NCBI GenBank assembly: GCA_019931105.1
Contig: JAIOUW010000002.1
Span: forward strand, 682,001-746,000
Reading direction: 5' to 3'
Length of the DNA: 64,000 bases
Source of the DNA: Flavobacteriaceae bacterium NBU2977
Lineage (GTDB): Bacteria > Bacteroidota > Bacteroidia > Flavobacteriales > Flavobacteriaceae
The notes under the pieces were generated by a model that worked only from the letters and a program-made list of their open reading frames with translations, was not told the origin of the DNA and did no database searches. The position numbers and the translations under genes are program-made. This document shows positions 17,264 through 25,669 of this stretch, in pieces (positions within the stretch are counted from its first letter, which is position 1; the number at the start of each line of letters is the position of its first letter).

Positions 17264-17922
17264 CATCAGAACATAAGCAAAAATCCGAATTGCCTAAAAA
17301 CGAAATGGTCGAGGTTTCGGTCGCTTCAGAACGTGCCGAGGCGGTAGGTGGGGTCTTGATCGCATTCTTCGCGGCCTTGATGGCCATCTCGCAAATGGTC
17401 AATGGCGAACTTGAGGAAGAGATGATGATCGCACACAACAAGGTTGTAAACTATTCGAGCTGGTACCAGTCAAAAAGTATCAAGGAAAGTTTGAAAGAAA
17501 GTGAATTGGATTATTTGCAGGCCTTGTTGAATACAGGCATGGTGGTCGAAGACAAGCAAGCGTCGATTCTTGAACAGGTCGAAGAGACCAAAGGCTTGAT
17601 CCAAAAGTATGGTGCCGAAAAATTCGAGATTCTAGAGGGTTCGGCAAATATTCCGAAAACACAATGGGTACAAGATTTAGACGGGGAACTCGGCAAGATA
17701 GTCGGTGTTAAGGAATGGGAGCAGCTCGCCGATGACTACGATAATGCCACCAAAAGGTTCGACCTGGGCATGTTGTTCTTTCAAATAAGCATCGTTTTGG
17801 GTGCGGTATGTATCATCATCTATGACAACCCTAAATTGCAGAAGTCGTTTATAACCTTAATGATCGTTTTTGGAATTGTCGGCATAGTCATGTCAATTTA
17901 CGGGTATATGCTTGCGCCTTGA
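17260..17922 (+). CDS. DUF4337 family membrane protein
   Basis: The 220-residue protein has a hydrophobic segment near residues 30-47, a long helical region in the middle, and two C-terminal membrane segments (about 168-185 and 195-215). The layout SERAEAVGGVLIAFFAALMAISQM ... YDNATKRFDLGMLFFQISIVLG matches DUF4337. Its function is unknown. Translation is probably coupled to rdgB through the four-base overlap. Confidence 0.85.
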   Translation: MTSEHKQKSELPKNEMVEVSVASERAEAVGGVLIAFFAALMAISQMVNGELEEEMMIAHNKVVNYSSWYQSKSIKESLKESELDYLQALLNTGMVVEDKQASILEQVEETKGLIQKYGAEKFEILEGSANIPKTQWVQDLDGELGKIVGVKEWEQLADDYDNATKRFDLGMLFFQISIVLGAVCIIIYDNPKLQKSFITLMIVFGIVGIVMSIYGYMLAP

Positions 17923-17936
17923 CGATAAAACTTCCT

Positions 17937-17971
17937 TTTGGCCGCCAAGTCGATTTTAAAGAGTACATTTG
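17937..17971 (+). promoter_or_regulatory. Putative promoter of the DEAD-box helicase gene
   Basis: TACATTTG at 17964-17971 is a perfect -7 box; TTTG at 17937-17940 sits 23 bases upstream, slightly long for a -33 element. The ATG is at 18100, so the leader would be about 120 bases. Confidence 0.55.
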
Positions 17972-17974
17972 CCG

Positions 17975-18099
17975 CTTTATTAACAACGCCGACCCGATAA
18001 CAGATTTGGGTCGAAGGAGTTGCGAGAAGCGGAGTCCACTGGGTTATACGATAATCGCTTAATGCAACAGGCCTATTTAGCGATTAAATAATCATTAGT
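17975..18099 (+). promoter_or_regulatory. Structured 5' leader of the DEAD-box helicase
   Basis: The predicted leader contains two hairpins. CGACCC at 17990-17995 pairs with GGGTCG at 18008-18013, and TAATCGCT at 18052-18059 pairs with AGCGATTA at 18079-18086. The second stem ends 13 bases before the start codon, where it could affect ribosome loading. Long structured leaders are known for cold-shock DEAD-box helicase genes in other bacteria; a regulatory role here is inferred. Confidence 0.4.
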
Positions 18100-19875
18100 A
18101 TGACAAAGTTTGAAGCATTAGGGCTGCAAAAGTCCCTCTTGAATGCTGTTGCCGACATGGGTTTTGAAAACCCCTCGGAAGTACAGGAAAAAGCAATCCC
18201 CATTTTATTGGAAAGTGAGACCGACCTCGTCGCACTGGCCCAAACAGGTACCGGAAAGACCGCTGCATTTGGTTTTCCGCTGATTCAAAAAATCGATGGT
18301 GATAGCCGCACTACCCAAGGGTTGATCCTATCGCCTACCCGTGAGCTCTGTTTACAGATCACCAGCGAATTGCAGCTCTATAGCAAATATGAGAAAAACA
18401 TAAACGTCGTGGCCATTTATGGTGGGGCGAGTATTACCGAACAGGCAAGACAGATCAAACGCGGGGCGCAGATTATCGTTGCGACACCGGGAAGAATGAA
18501 GGATATGATCGGCCGCAAACTCGTCGACATCTCCAAAATCGATTATTGTGTCTTGGACGAGGCCGATGAAATGCTCAACATGGGCTTTTTTGAAGATATC
18601 AAGGACATTCTTTCGAATACGCCACAGGAAAAATCGACTTGGCTTTTTTCGGCCACCATGCCAAAAGAGGTATCTGTAATTGCGAAAAAATTCATGCACG
18701 CCCCACAAGAAATCACGGTGGGAACCAAAAATGCAGGAACATCGACGGTACAACATGAATACTACGTTGTCGGGGGAAGAGATCGTTACCCTGCCCTGAA
18801 GCGACTTGCCGATACGAATCCCGATATTTTTTCGGTCGTATTCTGTAGAACGAAGCGCGACACTCAAAAAGTGGCCGAAAAATTGATCGAAGACGGTTAT
18901 AATGCCGGGGCACTTCATGGAGACCTTAGTCAAAACCAGCGTGATCTGGTCATGAACGCCTTCCGGAAAAAACAGATCCAAATGCTTGTGGCCACCGATG
19001 TAGCCGCTCGGGGAATCGATGTTGACGATATTACCCATGTGATCAATTATCAATTGCCCGATGAAATCGAAACCTATACCCACCGTAGTGGAAGAACAGG
19101 CCGTGCCGGAAAATCAGGTATCTCAATGGTCATCGTTACGCGAAGCGAGTTGCGAAAGATCAAGACCATCGAAAACAAGATCAAGCAGCAGTTTATTTCA
19201 AAAAAGATTCCCACCGGAATGGAAATTTGCGAAATACAACTGTACCATCTGGCCAACAAGATAAAGGACACCAAAATCAACAAGGAGGTAGAAAATTACC
19301 TGCCGGCCATAAACGATGTACTGCAGGGCATGGACCGCGACGAACTGATCAAAAAAATAGTTTCGGTCGAGTTCACGCGATTCTACAATTATTACAGTAA
19401 GGCCCACGATCTGAACACTCCAGATCAGGGGCGTGGTGAGAAATCGGGCCGCAAGGACAATTCTTCTTCCGATGGTTCGGTTCGCTACTTTATCAATGTA
19501 GGCGAAAAAGATGGGTACGATTGGATGTCGTTAAAAGATTTTCTCAAAGACACTTTGGACCTCGGCCGTGATTCGATTTACAAAGTCGATGTCAAGGATA
19601 GTTTTTCGTTCTTCAACACCGATGCCAGCGACACCGAAAAAGTACTGGCCCATTTTACGGATTTCAAAGTTGATGGAAGGTTTGTGAATGTCGAGGTTTC
19701 CACAATTCCCGGCGGTTCTGGGGGCGGAAAACGTGGAAGCCGTCCCAAAAAAAAGGATCGCGGCCGTGGCGGAAAAGATCGGGGTCGAGGAAAACGCACG
19801 GATAAAAATTCTTCAAAAGGCAGCGCGAATTATTCCGGAAAAAGAAGAAGTAAACGAAAAAGCGATTTCTTTTGA
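18100..19875 (+). CDS. DEAD-box ATP-dependent RNA helicase (DeaD/CsdA type)
   Basis: The 591-residue protein has the DEAD-box core with Walker A AQTGTGKT at residues 47-54, PTRELC, TPGR, the DEAD box in VLDEADEMLNMGF, SAT and HRSGRTGRAG. A DbpA-type RNA-binding domain (about 465-540, VRYFINVGEKDGYDW) follows. The C-terminus is a highly basic Gly/Arg/Lys/Ser tail (about 543-591). It probably unwinds rRNA or mRNA structure in ribosome assembly and cold adaptation. The antisense frame is open over 243 codons at 18352-19083 but is a shadow. Confidence 0.95.
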   Translation: MTKFEALGLQKSLLNAVADMGFENPSEVQEKAIPILLESETDLVALAQTGTGKTAAFGFPLIQKIDGDSRTTQGLILSPTRELCLQITSELQLYSKYEKNINVVAIYGGASITEQARQIKRGAQIIVATPGRMKDMIGRKLVDISKIDYCVLDEADEMLNMGFFEDIKDILSNTPQEKSTWLFSATMPKEVSVIAKKFMHAPQEITVGTKNAGTSTVQHEYYVVGGRDRYPALKRLADTNPDIFSVVFCRTKRDTQKVAEKLIEDGYNAGALHGDLSQNQRDLVMNAFRKKQIQMLVATDVAARGIDVDDITHVINYQLPDEIETYTHRSGRTGRAGKSGISMVIVTRSELRKIKTIENKIKQQFISKKIPTGMEICEIQLYHLANKIKDTKINKEVENYLPAINDVLQGMDRDELIKKIVSVEFTRFYNYYSKAHDLNTPDQGRGEKSGRKDNSSSDGSVRYFINVGEKDGYDWMSLKDFLKDTLDLGRDSIYKVDVKDSFSFFNTDASDTEKVLAHFTDFKVDGRFVNVEVSTIPGGSGGGKRGSRPKKKDRGRGGKDRGRGKRTDKNSSKGSANYSGKRRSKRKSDFF

Positions 19876-19915
19876 CGCGTAAGCACATAACCACTTTTTT
19901 GGTTAATTCTATATT

Positions 19916-19942
19916 AAAAATACGCTACGGCGTATTTTTTTT
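19916..19942 (+). terminator. Rho-independent terminator after the helicase gene
   Basis: AAAATACGC at 19917-19925 pairs with GCGTATTTT at 19930-19938 around a TACG tetraloop, followed by a T-run to 19942. It lies 41 bases after the stop. Confidence 0.9.
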
Positions 19943-19978
19943 GCTTTGTTTAGTACCTTTAAAGCTGACTAAGGTTCA

Positions 19979-20755
19979 ATGAAGAATTATTTTACGCTAT
20001 TTCTTACCTTATTGTGTTTTACCGCATTTTCGCAAGAAGACGGTGATACTATCGATAGAAAAATCAGGGCTACCGTAATCAATGCACAGACCGATGACCC
20101 CATGGAAAGTGTGCATGTTTTGAACCTTAATCAGGTTATCGGCACCATTACCAATGAAAAAGGCGAGTTCGCCATTACCGCCGCGGTCAACGATACGCTT
20201 TACCTGACCTTTCTAGGCTTCAAACCCCAAAAAATCAGGGTCACGAACGATATGTTCAAGTTCGAGGATACCAAGATAGCCTTGACCGAACTCGCCTATG
20301 CCCTCGAAGAGGTAATCGTCAGGCCCTATCAATTGACCGGATTTCTTGAAATCGATGTAAAGAATATGGTCGTAAACAATGGGTATCAATACAGTATTTC
20401 AGGTCTGAATGTCGGTTATGAAGCGGGTAACAAAACACCTAGTGCGGTTACTAAAGTGTTGGGGGCGATTTTGAATCCGGCGGATCTGTTGCGCAATCTC
20501 TTCGGAAGGCAGCCGAACCAGATGCGAAAATTGCGCAAAATGAAAGAAGACGACCAAATTCGAGATCTTTTGGCCTCGAAATTCGACCGCGAGACCCTGG
20601 TCGAATTGCTTCAGCTCGAAAAAGTCGATATCGAAGACATATTAAGCAATTGCAACTACTCGAAGTCATTTATTACGACCGCCAACGACCTTCAAATTCT
20701 CGATGCGATAAGCAGCTGTTACGAAGAATTCAAAGTGCTTAACCGCGAAAAATAA
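19979..20755 (+). CDS. Exported carboxypeptidase-regulatory-like domain protein
   Basis: The 258-residue protein has a signal peptide ending CFTAFSQ. A CarboxypepD_reg-like beta-sandwich domain follows (about 28-115: ATVINAQTDDPMESVHVLN, VIGTITNEKGEFAI, LYLTFLGFKPQKIRV). The remaining region is mostly helical, about 140 residues of unknown fold. This layout is common in flavobacteria for small periplasmic or outer-membrane-associated proteins with no known function. It follows the helicase terminator and precedes the alpha-amylase by 50 bases on the same strand. Confidence 0.85.
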   Translation: MKNYFTLFLTLLCFTAFSQEDGDTIDRKIRATVINAQTDDPMESVHVLNLNQVIGTITNEKGEFAITAAVNDTLYLTFLGFKPQKIRVTNDMFKFEDTKIALTELAYALEEVIVRPYQLTGFLEIDVKNMVVNNGYQYSISGLNVGYEAGNKTPSAVTKVLGAILNPADLLRNLFGRQPNQMRKLRKMKEDDQIRDLLASKFDRETLVELLQLEKVDIEDILSNCNYSKSFITTANDLQILDAISSCYEEFKVLNREK

Positions 20756-20805
20756 AATTTTCTATTTCCAACTGCATTTTATAGCTTTAGCCAAAATAGC
20801 TTAAG

Positions 20806-22497
20806 ATGAAAAAACTGCTGATCGGTGTTATAATTTCCTTATCTTTTTTTGCCTGTAAGGAAGAAAAAAAAGAGCCCGTGAAGCCGACAGTACAGATGCA
20901 GGAGCCAATCTCAGCACCCGAAAAAAAAATTCCGTTTGTTTGGGAGGGCGCCAACATCTACTTCTTACTTACCGATCGTTTTAACAACGGGAATACTGCA
21001 AATGATGTCAATTTCGATAGAACTGACACTACGGGCATTCTACGAGGCTTTATGGGTGGTGATCTCGAAGGAATAACCCAAAAAATAGACGAAGGCTATT
21101 TTTCCGAACTGGGTATAAACGCTATTTGGTTCACGCCCGTTGTAGAGCAAATCCATGGTTCAACCGATGAAAGTACTGGAAACACCTATGGATACCATGG
21201 TTATTGGGCGAAGGATTGGACGGCACTAGATCCAAATTTCGGAACAAAAAAAGATCTTGAGATTTTGGTCAAAACAGCGCACAAAAAGGGCATCCGTATT
21301 TTAATGGATGTCGTCTTGAACCATACCGGTCCGGTGACCGGGAAAGATCCTGTCTGGCCAGAAGATTGGGTACGAACCGATCCGACTTGTGAATTTACCA
21401 ATTATGAGAATACAACGAGTTGTACCTTGGTAGATAATTTGCCTGATATTCTTACCGAATCGAACGAACCGGTCGAATTGCCCGACCAGCTCTTGGCCAA
21501 ATGGAAAGAAGAAGGCAGGTTGAGCAATGAACTTGATGAACTCCAATTGTTCTTTGAACGTACAGGATACCCAAGGGCCCCACGATTCTATATTATCAAG
21601 TGGTTGACCGATTACGTCAATGATTTCGGAATCGACGGGTTTCGGGTCGATACCGTTAAACACGCCGATGAAAACGCATGGTCAGAATTGTATAAAGAAG
21701 CTTCACATGCTTTCGACACTTGGAAAAAAAAGCATCCCGAAGAGATATTGGACGACAATCCGTTTTACATGGTCGGAGAGGTATATGGATATGGAATTTC
21801 AGGGGGAAGGGAATATGATTTCGGGGACAAAAAAGTGGACTACTTTGACCATGGCTTCAAGAGCCTTATCAATTTTGAGCTTAAAGACGATGCACTGAAC
21901 GACTATGAAACGATTTTCAATAAGTATAGTTCGCTGCTTGGCACCAAACTAAAAGACAAAAGTATTCTCAATTACCTGACTTCACATGACGACATGCAGC
22001 CCTATGACATCGAGCGCAAAGATTCCATTCGGGCCGGCAACGTTTTGTTGCTCACGCCCGGGGCTTCCCAGATCTACTATGGCGACGAATCGGCAAGGCC
22101 TTTAATAATTGAGGGAACAGAGGGCGATGCCACATTGCGTTCTTTTATGAATTGGGAGGAAATCGCGAACAATGCTGAAACGCAACAAATTCTTGAGCAC
22201 TGGCAAAAACTTGGAAAATTCAGGCGCGACCATCCTGCGATAGGTGCGGGAAAACATAAAAGATTGGGCAAAAAGCCCTATGTATTCAGTAGAACATATG
22301 TCGATGGCGATTTTAGGGATAAGGTCGTAGTGGGGCTTGATTTGCCCAAAGGCAAGAAATCACTTTGGGTAAAAGGTTTCTTTGGTGACGGAACCAAACT
22401 GTTCGATACCTATTCGCGAACCGAGGTAGAGGTCAAGAATGGAAAAGTGACCCTGGAAAACGATTTCGACATTGCACTTATCGAACTGGCACAATAG
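20806..22497 (+). CDS. GH13 alpha-amylase-family lipoprotein
   Basis: The 563-residue protein has a lipoprotein signal (IISLSFFAC, Cys17) and a GH13 (beta/alpha)8 barrel. Conserved region I is DVVLNHTGP, region II is DGFRVDTVKHAD with the nucleophile Asp, region III is MVGEVYGYG with the acid/base Glu, and region IV is LTSHDD. A short C-terminal beta domain follows. It probably hydrolyses alpha-1,4-glucans at the cell surface or in the periplasm. No SusC/D genes are adjacent. Confidence 0.93.
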   Translation: MKKLLIGVIISLSFFACKEEKKEPVKPTVQMQEPISAPEKKIPFVWEGANIYFLLTDRFNNGNTANDVNFDRTDTTGILRGFMGGDLEGITQKIDEGYFSELGINAIWFTPVVEQIHGSTDESTGNTYGYHGYWAKDWTALDPNFGTKKDLEILVKTAHKKGIRILMDVVLNHTGPVTGKDPVWPEDWVRTDPTCEFTNYENTTSCTLVDNLPDILTESNEPVELPDQLLAKWKEEGRLSNELDELQLFFERTGYPRAPRFYIIKWLTDYVNDFGIDGFRVDTVKHADENAWSELYKEASHAFDTWKKKHPEEILDDNPFYMVGEVYGYGISGGREYDFGDKKVDYFDHGFKSLINFELKDDALNDYETIFNKYSSLLGTKLKDKSILNYLTSHDDMQPYDIERKDSIRAGNVLLLTPGASQIYYGDESARPLIIEGTEGDATLRSFMNWEEIANNAETQQILEHWQKLGKFRRDHPAIGAGKHKRLGKKPYVFSRTYVDGDFRDKVVVGLDLPKGKKSLWVKGFFGDGTKLFDTYSRTEVEVKNGKVTLENDFDIALIELAQ

Positions 22498-22511
22498 TTT
22501 TCAAGAATCAT

Positions 22512-22889
22512 TTACTGCTGTGAATGCAAGGCAATCCGGTTGCCTTCGGTATCCTTTATCAAGGCCATAAAACCATGGCCTCCCCCGATTTCCTTTTTGG
22601 GTTGCATTATTTCGCCCCCGGCAGCCTCTACCCTGCCAAGCTGATTGGCAACGTCTTTGCACGAAAAGTAAATCAAAGTGCCATCGGTAGAACTGGGTTT
22701 GTACATCTCGTGCTTGACCAAAGATCCGCTCGCTCCCGATTTTTCATGATTGCTCGGAAACCATCCCATTTGAAATCCTCCAAGGTCATGGATGCCAATT
22801 TCTATTTCAAAAACCGATTCATAGAATTTCTTGGCCCGATCCATATCCGTTACAGGAATTTCGAACCAACCCACCATGTTATGATCCAT
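22512..22889 (-). CDS. VOC family protein (glyoxalase-like)
   Basis: The 125-residue cytoplasmic protein has two vicinal-oxygen-chelate beta-alpha-beta-beta-beta modules, starting MVGWFEIPVTDMDRAKKFYESVF and closing with GFMALIKDTEGNRIALHS. Such single-domain VOC proteins act as dioxygenases, glyoxalases or resistance proteins, and the role cannot be decided from the sequence. It starts two bases after the stop of the SRPBCC gene and the two are one operon. Confidence 0.9.
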   Translation of the reverse strand: MDHNMVGWFEIPVTDMDRAKKFYESVFEIEIGIHDLGGFQMGWFPSNHEKSGASGSLVKHEMYKPSSTDGTLIYFSCKDVANQLGRVEAAGGEIMQPKKEIGGGHGFMALIKDTEGNRIALHSQQ

Positions 22890-22891
22890 AA

Positions 22892-23422
22892 TTACTTTTT
22901 TTCCAGAGTTGCCTTTAAGGTGGCCAAACCTTCTTCAAAATCCTTGCCCACCATTTTGTCCATACTCATAAAAAGGGCCATAATATTCATCGGAAATTTA
23001 TTCTTTCCGGTAAAACCCCATGTCACTTTAGTAGCGCTAACACCTGAATTCTCGACCTTGGTATAACAATCCGATGTCGATTTCCATGGCTTTAAAAAGC
23101 GAAGCTCCGATTCGATACGGTCACCGTTGACTATTTTCGTTATTTCCTGTTCCCCTTCTCCGACATCCTTGTTGCCGTTCCAATAACTTATGGCCCCGAC
23201 TTCGCCATCGGTTCCGGTGAACTTCTTTTTCATATTCGGATCTTTTTGGGCCCAAGGCGACCATTCATCCATATTCTTTAAATACTTTAGGTAATCGAAA
23301 ACTTCGTTCTTCGGACTCTCGATTTCGATAGAACGTGAAACATCATAGGTTTTTGGTGCGATGAGTGCTAAGAAAACCACCAAAGCAACGACCGCCAACA
23401 GAATATAAAGTAGTGTAGCCAT
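22892..23422 (-). CDS. SRPBCC (START-like) family protein with membrane anchor
   Basis: The 176-residue product has one N-terminal membrane segment (about residues 4-23) and an SRPBCC fold: YDVSRSIEIESPKNEVFDYLKYLKNMDEWSPW, and the C-terminal amphipathic helix. Proteins of this superfamily bind hydrophobic ligands. It precedes the VOC protein gene on the same strand. Confidence 0.88.
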   Translation of the reverse strand: MATLLYILLAVVALVVFLALIAPKTYDVSRSIEIESPKNEVFDYLKYLKNMDEWSPWAQKDPNMKKKFTGTDGEVGAISYWNGNKDVGEGEQEITKIVNGDRIESELRFLKPWKSTSDCYTKVENSGVSATKVTWGFTGKNKFPMNIMALFMSMDKMVGKDFEEGLATLKATLEKK

Positions 23423-23464
23423 TTGTTTATCAATTAGTTGGTTGAATTAAATATACTGAAAAAT

Positions 23465-24121
23465 TCAATGCACAGACCGGTACCTGTTCAAAATGTCATC
23501 GATGCTTTTGATCGACTTCTTGGTCCAATCGAGACGTATTTTTAGTTTTTCGCTTTCGCTTAACTGCCACGGAAGATTCGTTTTTCGAAGCTTTGTACTC
23601 AGTTGGTGCAACAAGATCGCCGCTGATACCGAGATATTCAGGCTTTCCGTAAAACCGAACATGGGTATGCGAAGCAAGCCGTCGGATGATCGCAGCACCT
23701 CATCGCTCAATCCCTCCTTTTCCGTACCAAAAAACAAAGCGGTTTTCCTGTCGATTTCAAAATCATCCAATGGGGTCGCGCTTATTGAAGGCACAGTGGC
23801 CATTATTTGATATCCACTATCCCTTAATTCTTGAATACATGTTTTCGTATTCTTATAACGATGTACGTCTACCCACTGTTGGGCGCCCATTGCGATGTTT
23901 TTGTCCAATCGTTTCCCGAACCTTGCTTCGATTACATGGGCCTCTTGAATGCCAAAAACCTCACAACTTCGTATGACCGCACTGGTATTGTGCAATTGAA
24001 AAACGTCTTCCAAGGCCACGGTAATATATTTTGTTCTCTCCTTGAGCACCTCTGAAAACCTGTCGATACGCGCAGGGCTAATGAATTCCTCCAAATAAGC
24101 AAGAAGCCGTTGATCGTCCAT
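23465..24121 (-). CDS. trmH: tRNA/rRNA 2'-O-methyltransferase of the SpoU (TrmH) family
   Basis: The 218-residue SPOUT enzyme has motif 1 in DVFQLHNTSAVIRSCEVFG, motif 2 in ALFFGTEKEGLSDEVL and motif 3 in RIPMFGFTESLNISVSAAILLHQL, with the knot residues in place. It matches TrmH, which methylates the 2'-OH of guanosine 18 in tRNA. The length is right for TrmH rather than RlmB, which has an extra N-terminal domain. It is divergent from the sirtuin gene with 34 bases between starts. Confidence 0.9.
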   Translation of the reverse strand: MDDQRLLAYLEEFISPARIDRFSEVLKERTKYITVALEDVFQLHNTSAVIRSCEVFGIQEAHVIEARFGKRLDKNIAMGAQQWVDVHRYKNTKTCIQELRDSGYQIMATVPSISATPLDDFEIDRKTALFFGTEKEGLSDEVLRSSDGLLRIPMFGFTESLNISVSAAILLHQLSTKLRKTNLPWQLSESEKLKIRLDWTKKSIKSIDDILNRYRSVH

Positions 24122-24143
24122 AAATCGAATATAATAAAAAGTC

Positions 24144-24151
24144 TATTTTTA
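24144..24151 (+). promoter_or_regulatory. -7-like box directly before the sirtuin start codon
   Basis: TATTTTTA differs from TAnnTTTG in the last base and ends four bases before the ATG at 24156. As at rlmH, its use would give an almost leaderless transcript. Confidence 0.35.
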
Positions 24152-24155
24152 GAAC

Positions 24156-24851
24156 ATGAAACAACGAATTGTAGTTTTGACCGGGGCCGGTATGAGCGCG
24201 GAGAGCGGCCTTAAGACCTTTCGCGATGCCAACGGACTCTGGGAAGGCCATAATGTAATGGAAGTAGCCTCCCCTACGGGATTCAAAAGCAATCCGGCCC
24301 TTGTATTGGATTTTTACAACCAACGTAGAAAACAGCTTTTACAGGTCGATCCCAACGAAGCGCACCATGCCCTGGTCAAACTTGAGGAAAAATTCAAAGT
24401 CTCGATAATAACCCAGAACGTTGATGACCTTCACGAACGCGCGGGAAGCTCTGAGGTGCTTCACTTGCACGGCGAACTGTTCAAGGTCAGGTGTACACAG
24501 AACGAAAATACGGTTATTGATTGGAAGAAAGATCTTTATCTAGGAGATGTAAGCGAACATGGCCATCAATTGCGTCCCCACATTGTATGGTTCGGTGAAC
24601 AGGTGCCCCTGTTGCCAAAAGCGGCCGAAATTACATCGATGGCAAGCATTCTGATCATTATCGGCACGTCAATGCAGGTCTATCCGGCCGCTGGTCTTGT
24701 GAATTACGTACATTCAGGTGTTCCGATATATTTTATCGATCCCCGGCCGAGCATTTCGAAATATGATTTTGAGAATCTTACGATAATACCAAAAACTGCG
24801 GTAAATGGATTGCCATCATTGGTCTCAGACCTAATCGGCAAAACATTTTAG
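24156..24851 (+). CDS. cobB: NAD-dependent protein deacylase (sirtuin, CobB-like) lacking zinc cysteines
   Basis: The 231-residue protein has the sirtuin NAD-binding LTGAGMSAESGLKTFRD, ITQNVDDLHERAG, catalytic His105 in LHLHGELF, and RPHIVWFGE. Tyr54 and Arg57 (FYNQRR) match the Tyr-x-x-Arg pair that lets class III sirtuins bind succinyl- or malonyl-lysine, so desuccinylase activity is likely. Only one cysteine (Cys113) is present in the whole protein, so the usual four-Cys zinc site is absent; the small domain is shortened there. It should remove acyl groups from lysines of metabolic enzymes. Confidence 0.93.
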   Translation: MKQRIVVLTGAGMSAESGLKTFRDANGLWEGHNVMEVASPTGFKSNPALVLDFYNQRRKQLLQVDPNEAHHALVKLEEKFKVSIITQNVDDLHERAGSSEVLHLHGELFKVRCTQNENTVIDWKKDLYLGDVSEHGHQLRPHIVWFGEQVPLLPKAAEITSMASILIIIGTSMQVYPAAGLVNYVHSGVPIYFIDPRPSISKYDFENLTIIPKTAVNGLPSLVSDLIGKTF

Positions 24852-24999
24852 TTTCCCCCGGCCCAGCTATTACCTTACAAAAACCCCTTTTCGGCACGAA
24901 GGGTATACTTTAAGTACGAGAATGACCTTGCTGAGTCTTGCCCTACTTTTTTTACTATTTTCATTAATTCATTTTTGAGGCAAGTCTAAACCATGTATC

Positions 25000-25560
25000 T
25001 TGAAAAAAACGGAACTATACGATTCGCTCAACTACGTCGACCATTCACGTGAAAAACGAATGCAAATGGCCATGTTGGTTTTGAACGACCCGCAAGTCAT
25101 TGCCCCATTGCTGGAAATCGCCTTTGTGGATGATGACCCAATCTCAAGCCGGGCCTGTTGGGTGATGGAATTCACGGCCAAGGAGAATTTATCGTATCTA
25201 CTACCCTATCTCGATGATTTTACAGCCAATCTTGGCAAGATACAATTGGACTCATCAGTCAGGCCCATAGCCAAGATCTGTGAGTTCTTGACGAAAGCTT
25301 ATTTTTCAAAAAAGTCTTCCAATGTACAGATCGAAATGACCGAAGAACATCTAGAACGAATAGCCACGGCCTGTTTTGATTGGTTGATCGGAGACCATAA
25401 GGTAGCCGCCAAAGCCTACTCGATGACCAGTCTTTTGCTTTTGGGGCGAAAATTCAATTGGATCCTTCCCGAACTTAAAATGGTCCTTGAACAAAATTAC
25501 GCCGAAGGCAGCGCGGCTTACAAGGCGAGGGCCAGAATGACCCTGGCCAAAATTAAGTAA
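25000..25560 (+). CDS. Conserved helical protein of unknown function upstream of purB
   Basis: The 186-residue product appears all-helical with HEAT-like spacing (VIAPLLEIAFVDDDPISSRACWVMEF, LIGDHKVAAKAYSMTSLLLLG). It has no signal peptide. The only possible start in frame after the last stop is the TTG at 25000; a nearby ATG at 24993 is in another frame. I recall neighbours like this being labelled adenylosuccinate lyase by position, but it has no lyase motif. It precedes purB by 109 bases, and purB has its own promoter. Confidence 0.75.
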   Translation: MKKTELYDSLNYVDHSREKRMQMAMLVLNDPQVIAPLLEIAFVDDDPISSRACWVMEFTAKENLSYLLPYLDDFTANLGKIQLDSSVRPIAKICEFLTKAYFSKKSSNVQIEMTEEHLERIATACFDWLIGDHKVAAKAYSMTSLLLLGRKFNWILPELKMVLEQNYAEGSAAYKARARMTLAKIK

Positions 25561-25631
25561 TGTAGTGGCGGCCGAAATGTAATCTCATAAACTAATACCC
25601 TACCTCCCTTTTAATCTACCGCGTTAATAGG

Positions 25632-25639
25632 TATCTTTG
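25632..25639 (+). promoter_or_regulatory. -7 box of purB
   Basis: TATCTTTG is a perfect TAnnTTTG match 30 bases before the purB ATG. The -33 region is weak. Confidence 0.6.
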
Positions 25640-25669
25640 TAGCTTCAAAAATAATCAACCCAAAAGCGA

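Noticed and set aside
18352-19083. 243-codon minus-strand frame opposite the DEAD-box helicase
   Set aside because: It is a shadow of a strongly conserved coding frame; no signal peptide, domain or promoter supports it.
25000-25560. Label of adenylosuccinate lyase for the gene before purB
   Set aside because: It lacks all lyase motifs; the true lyase is the next gene.
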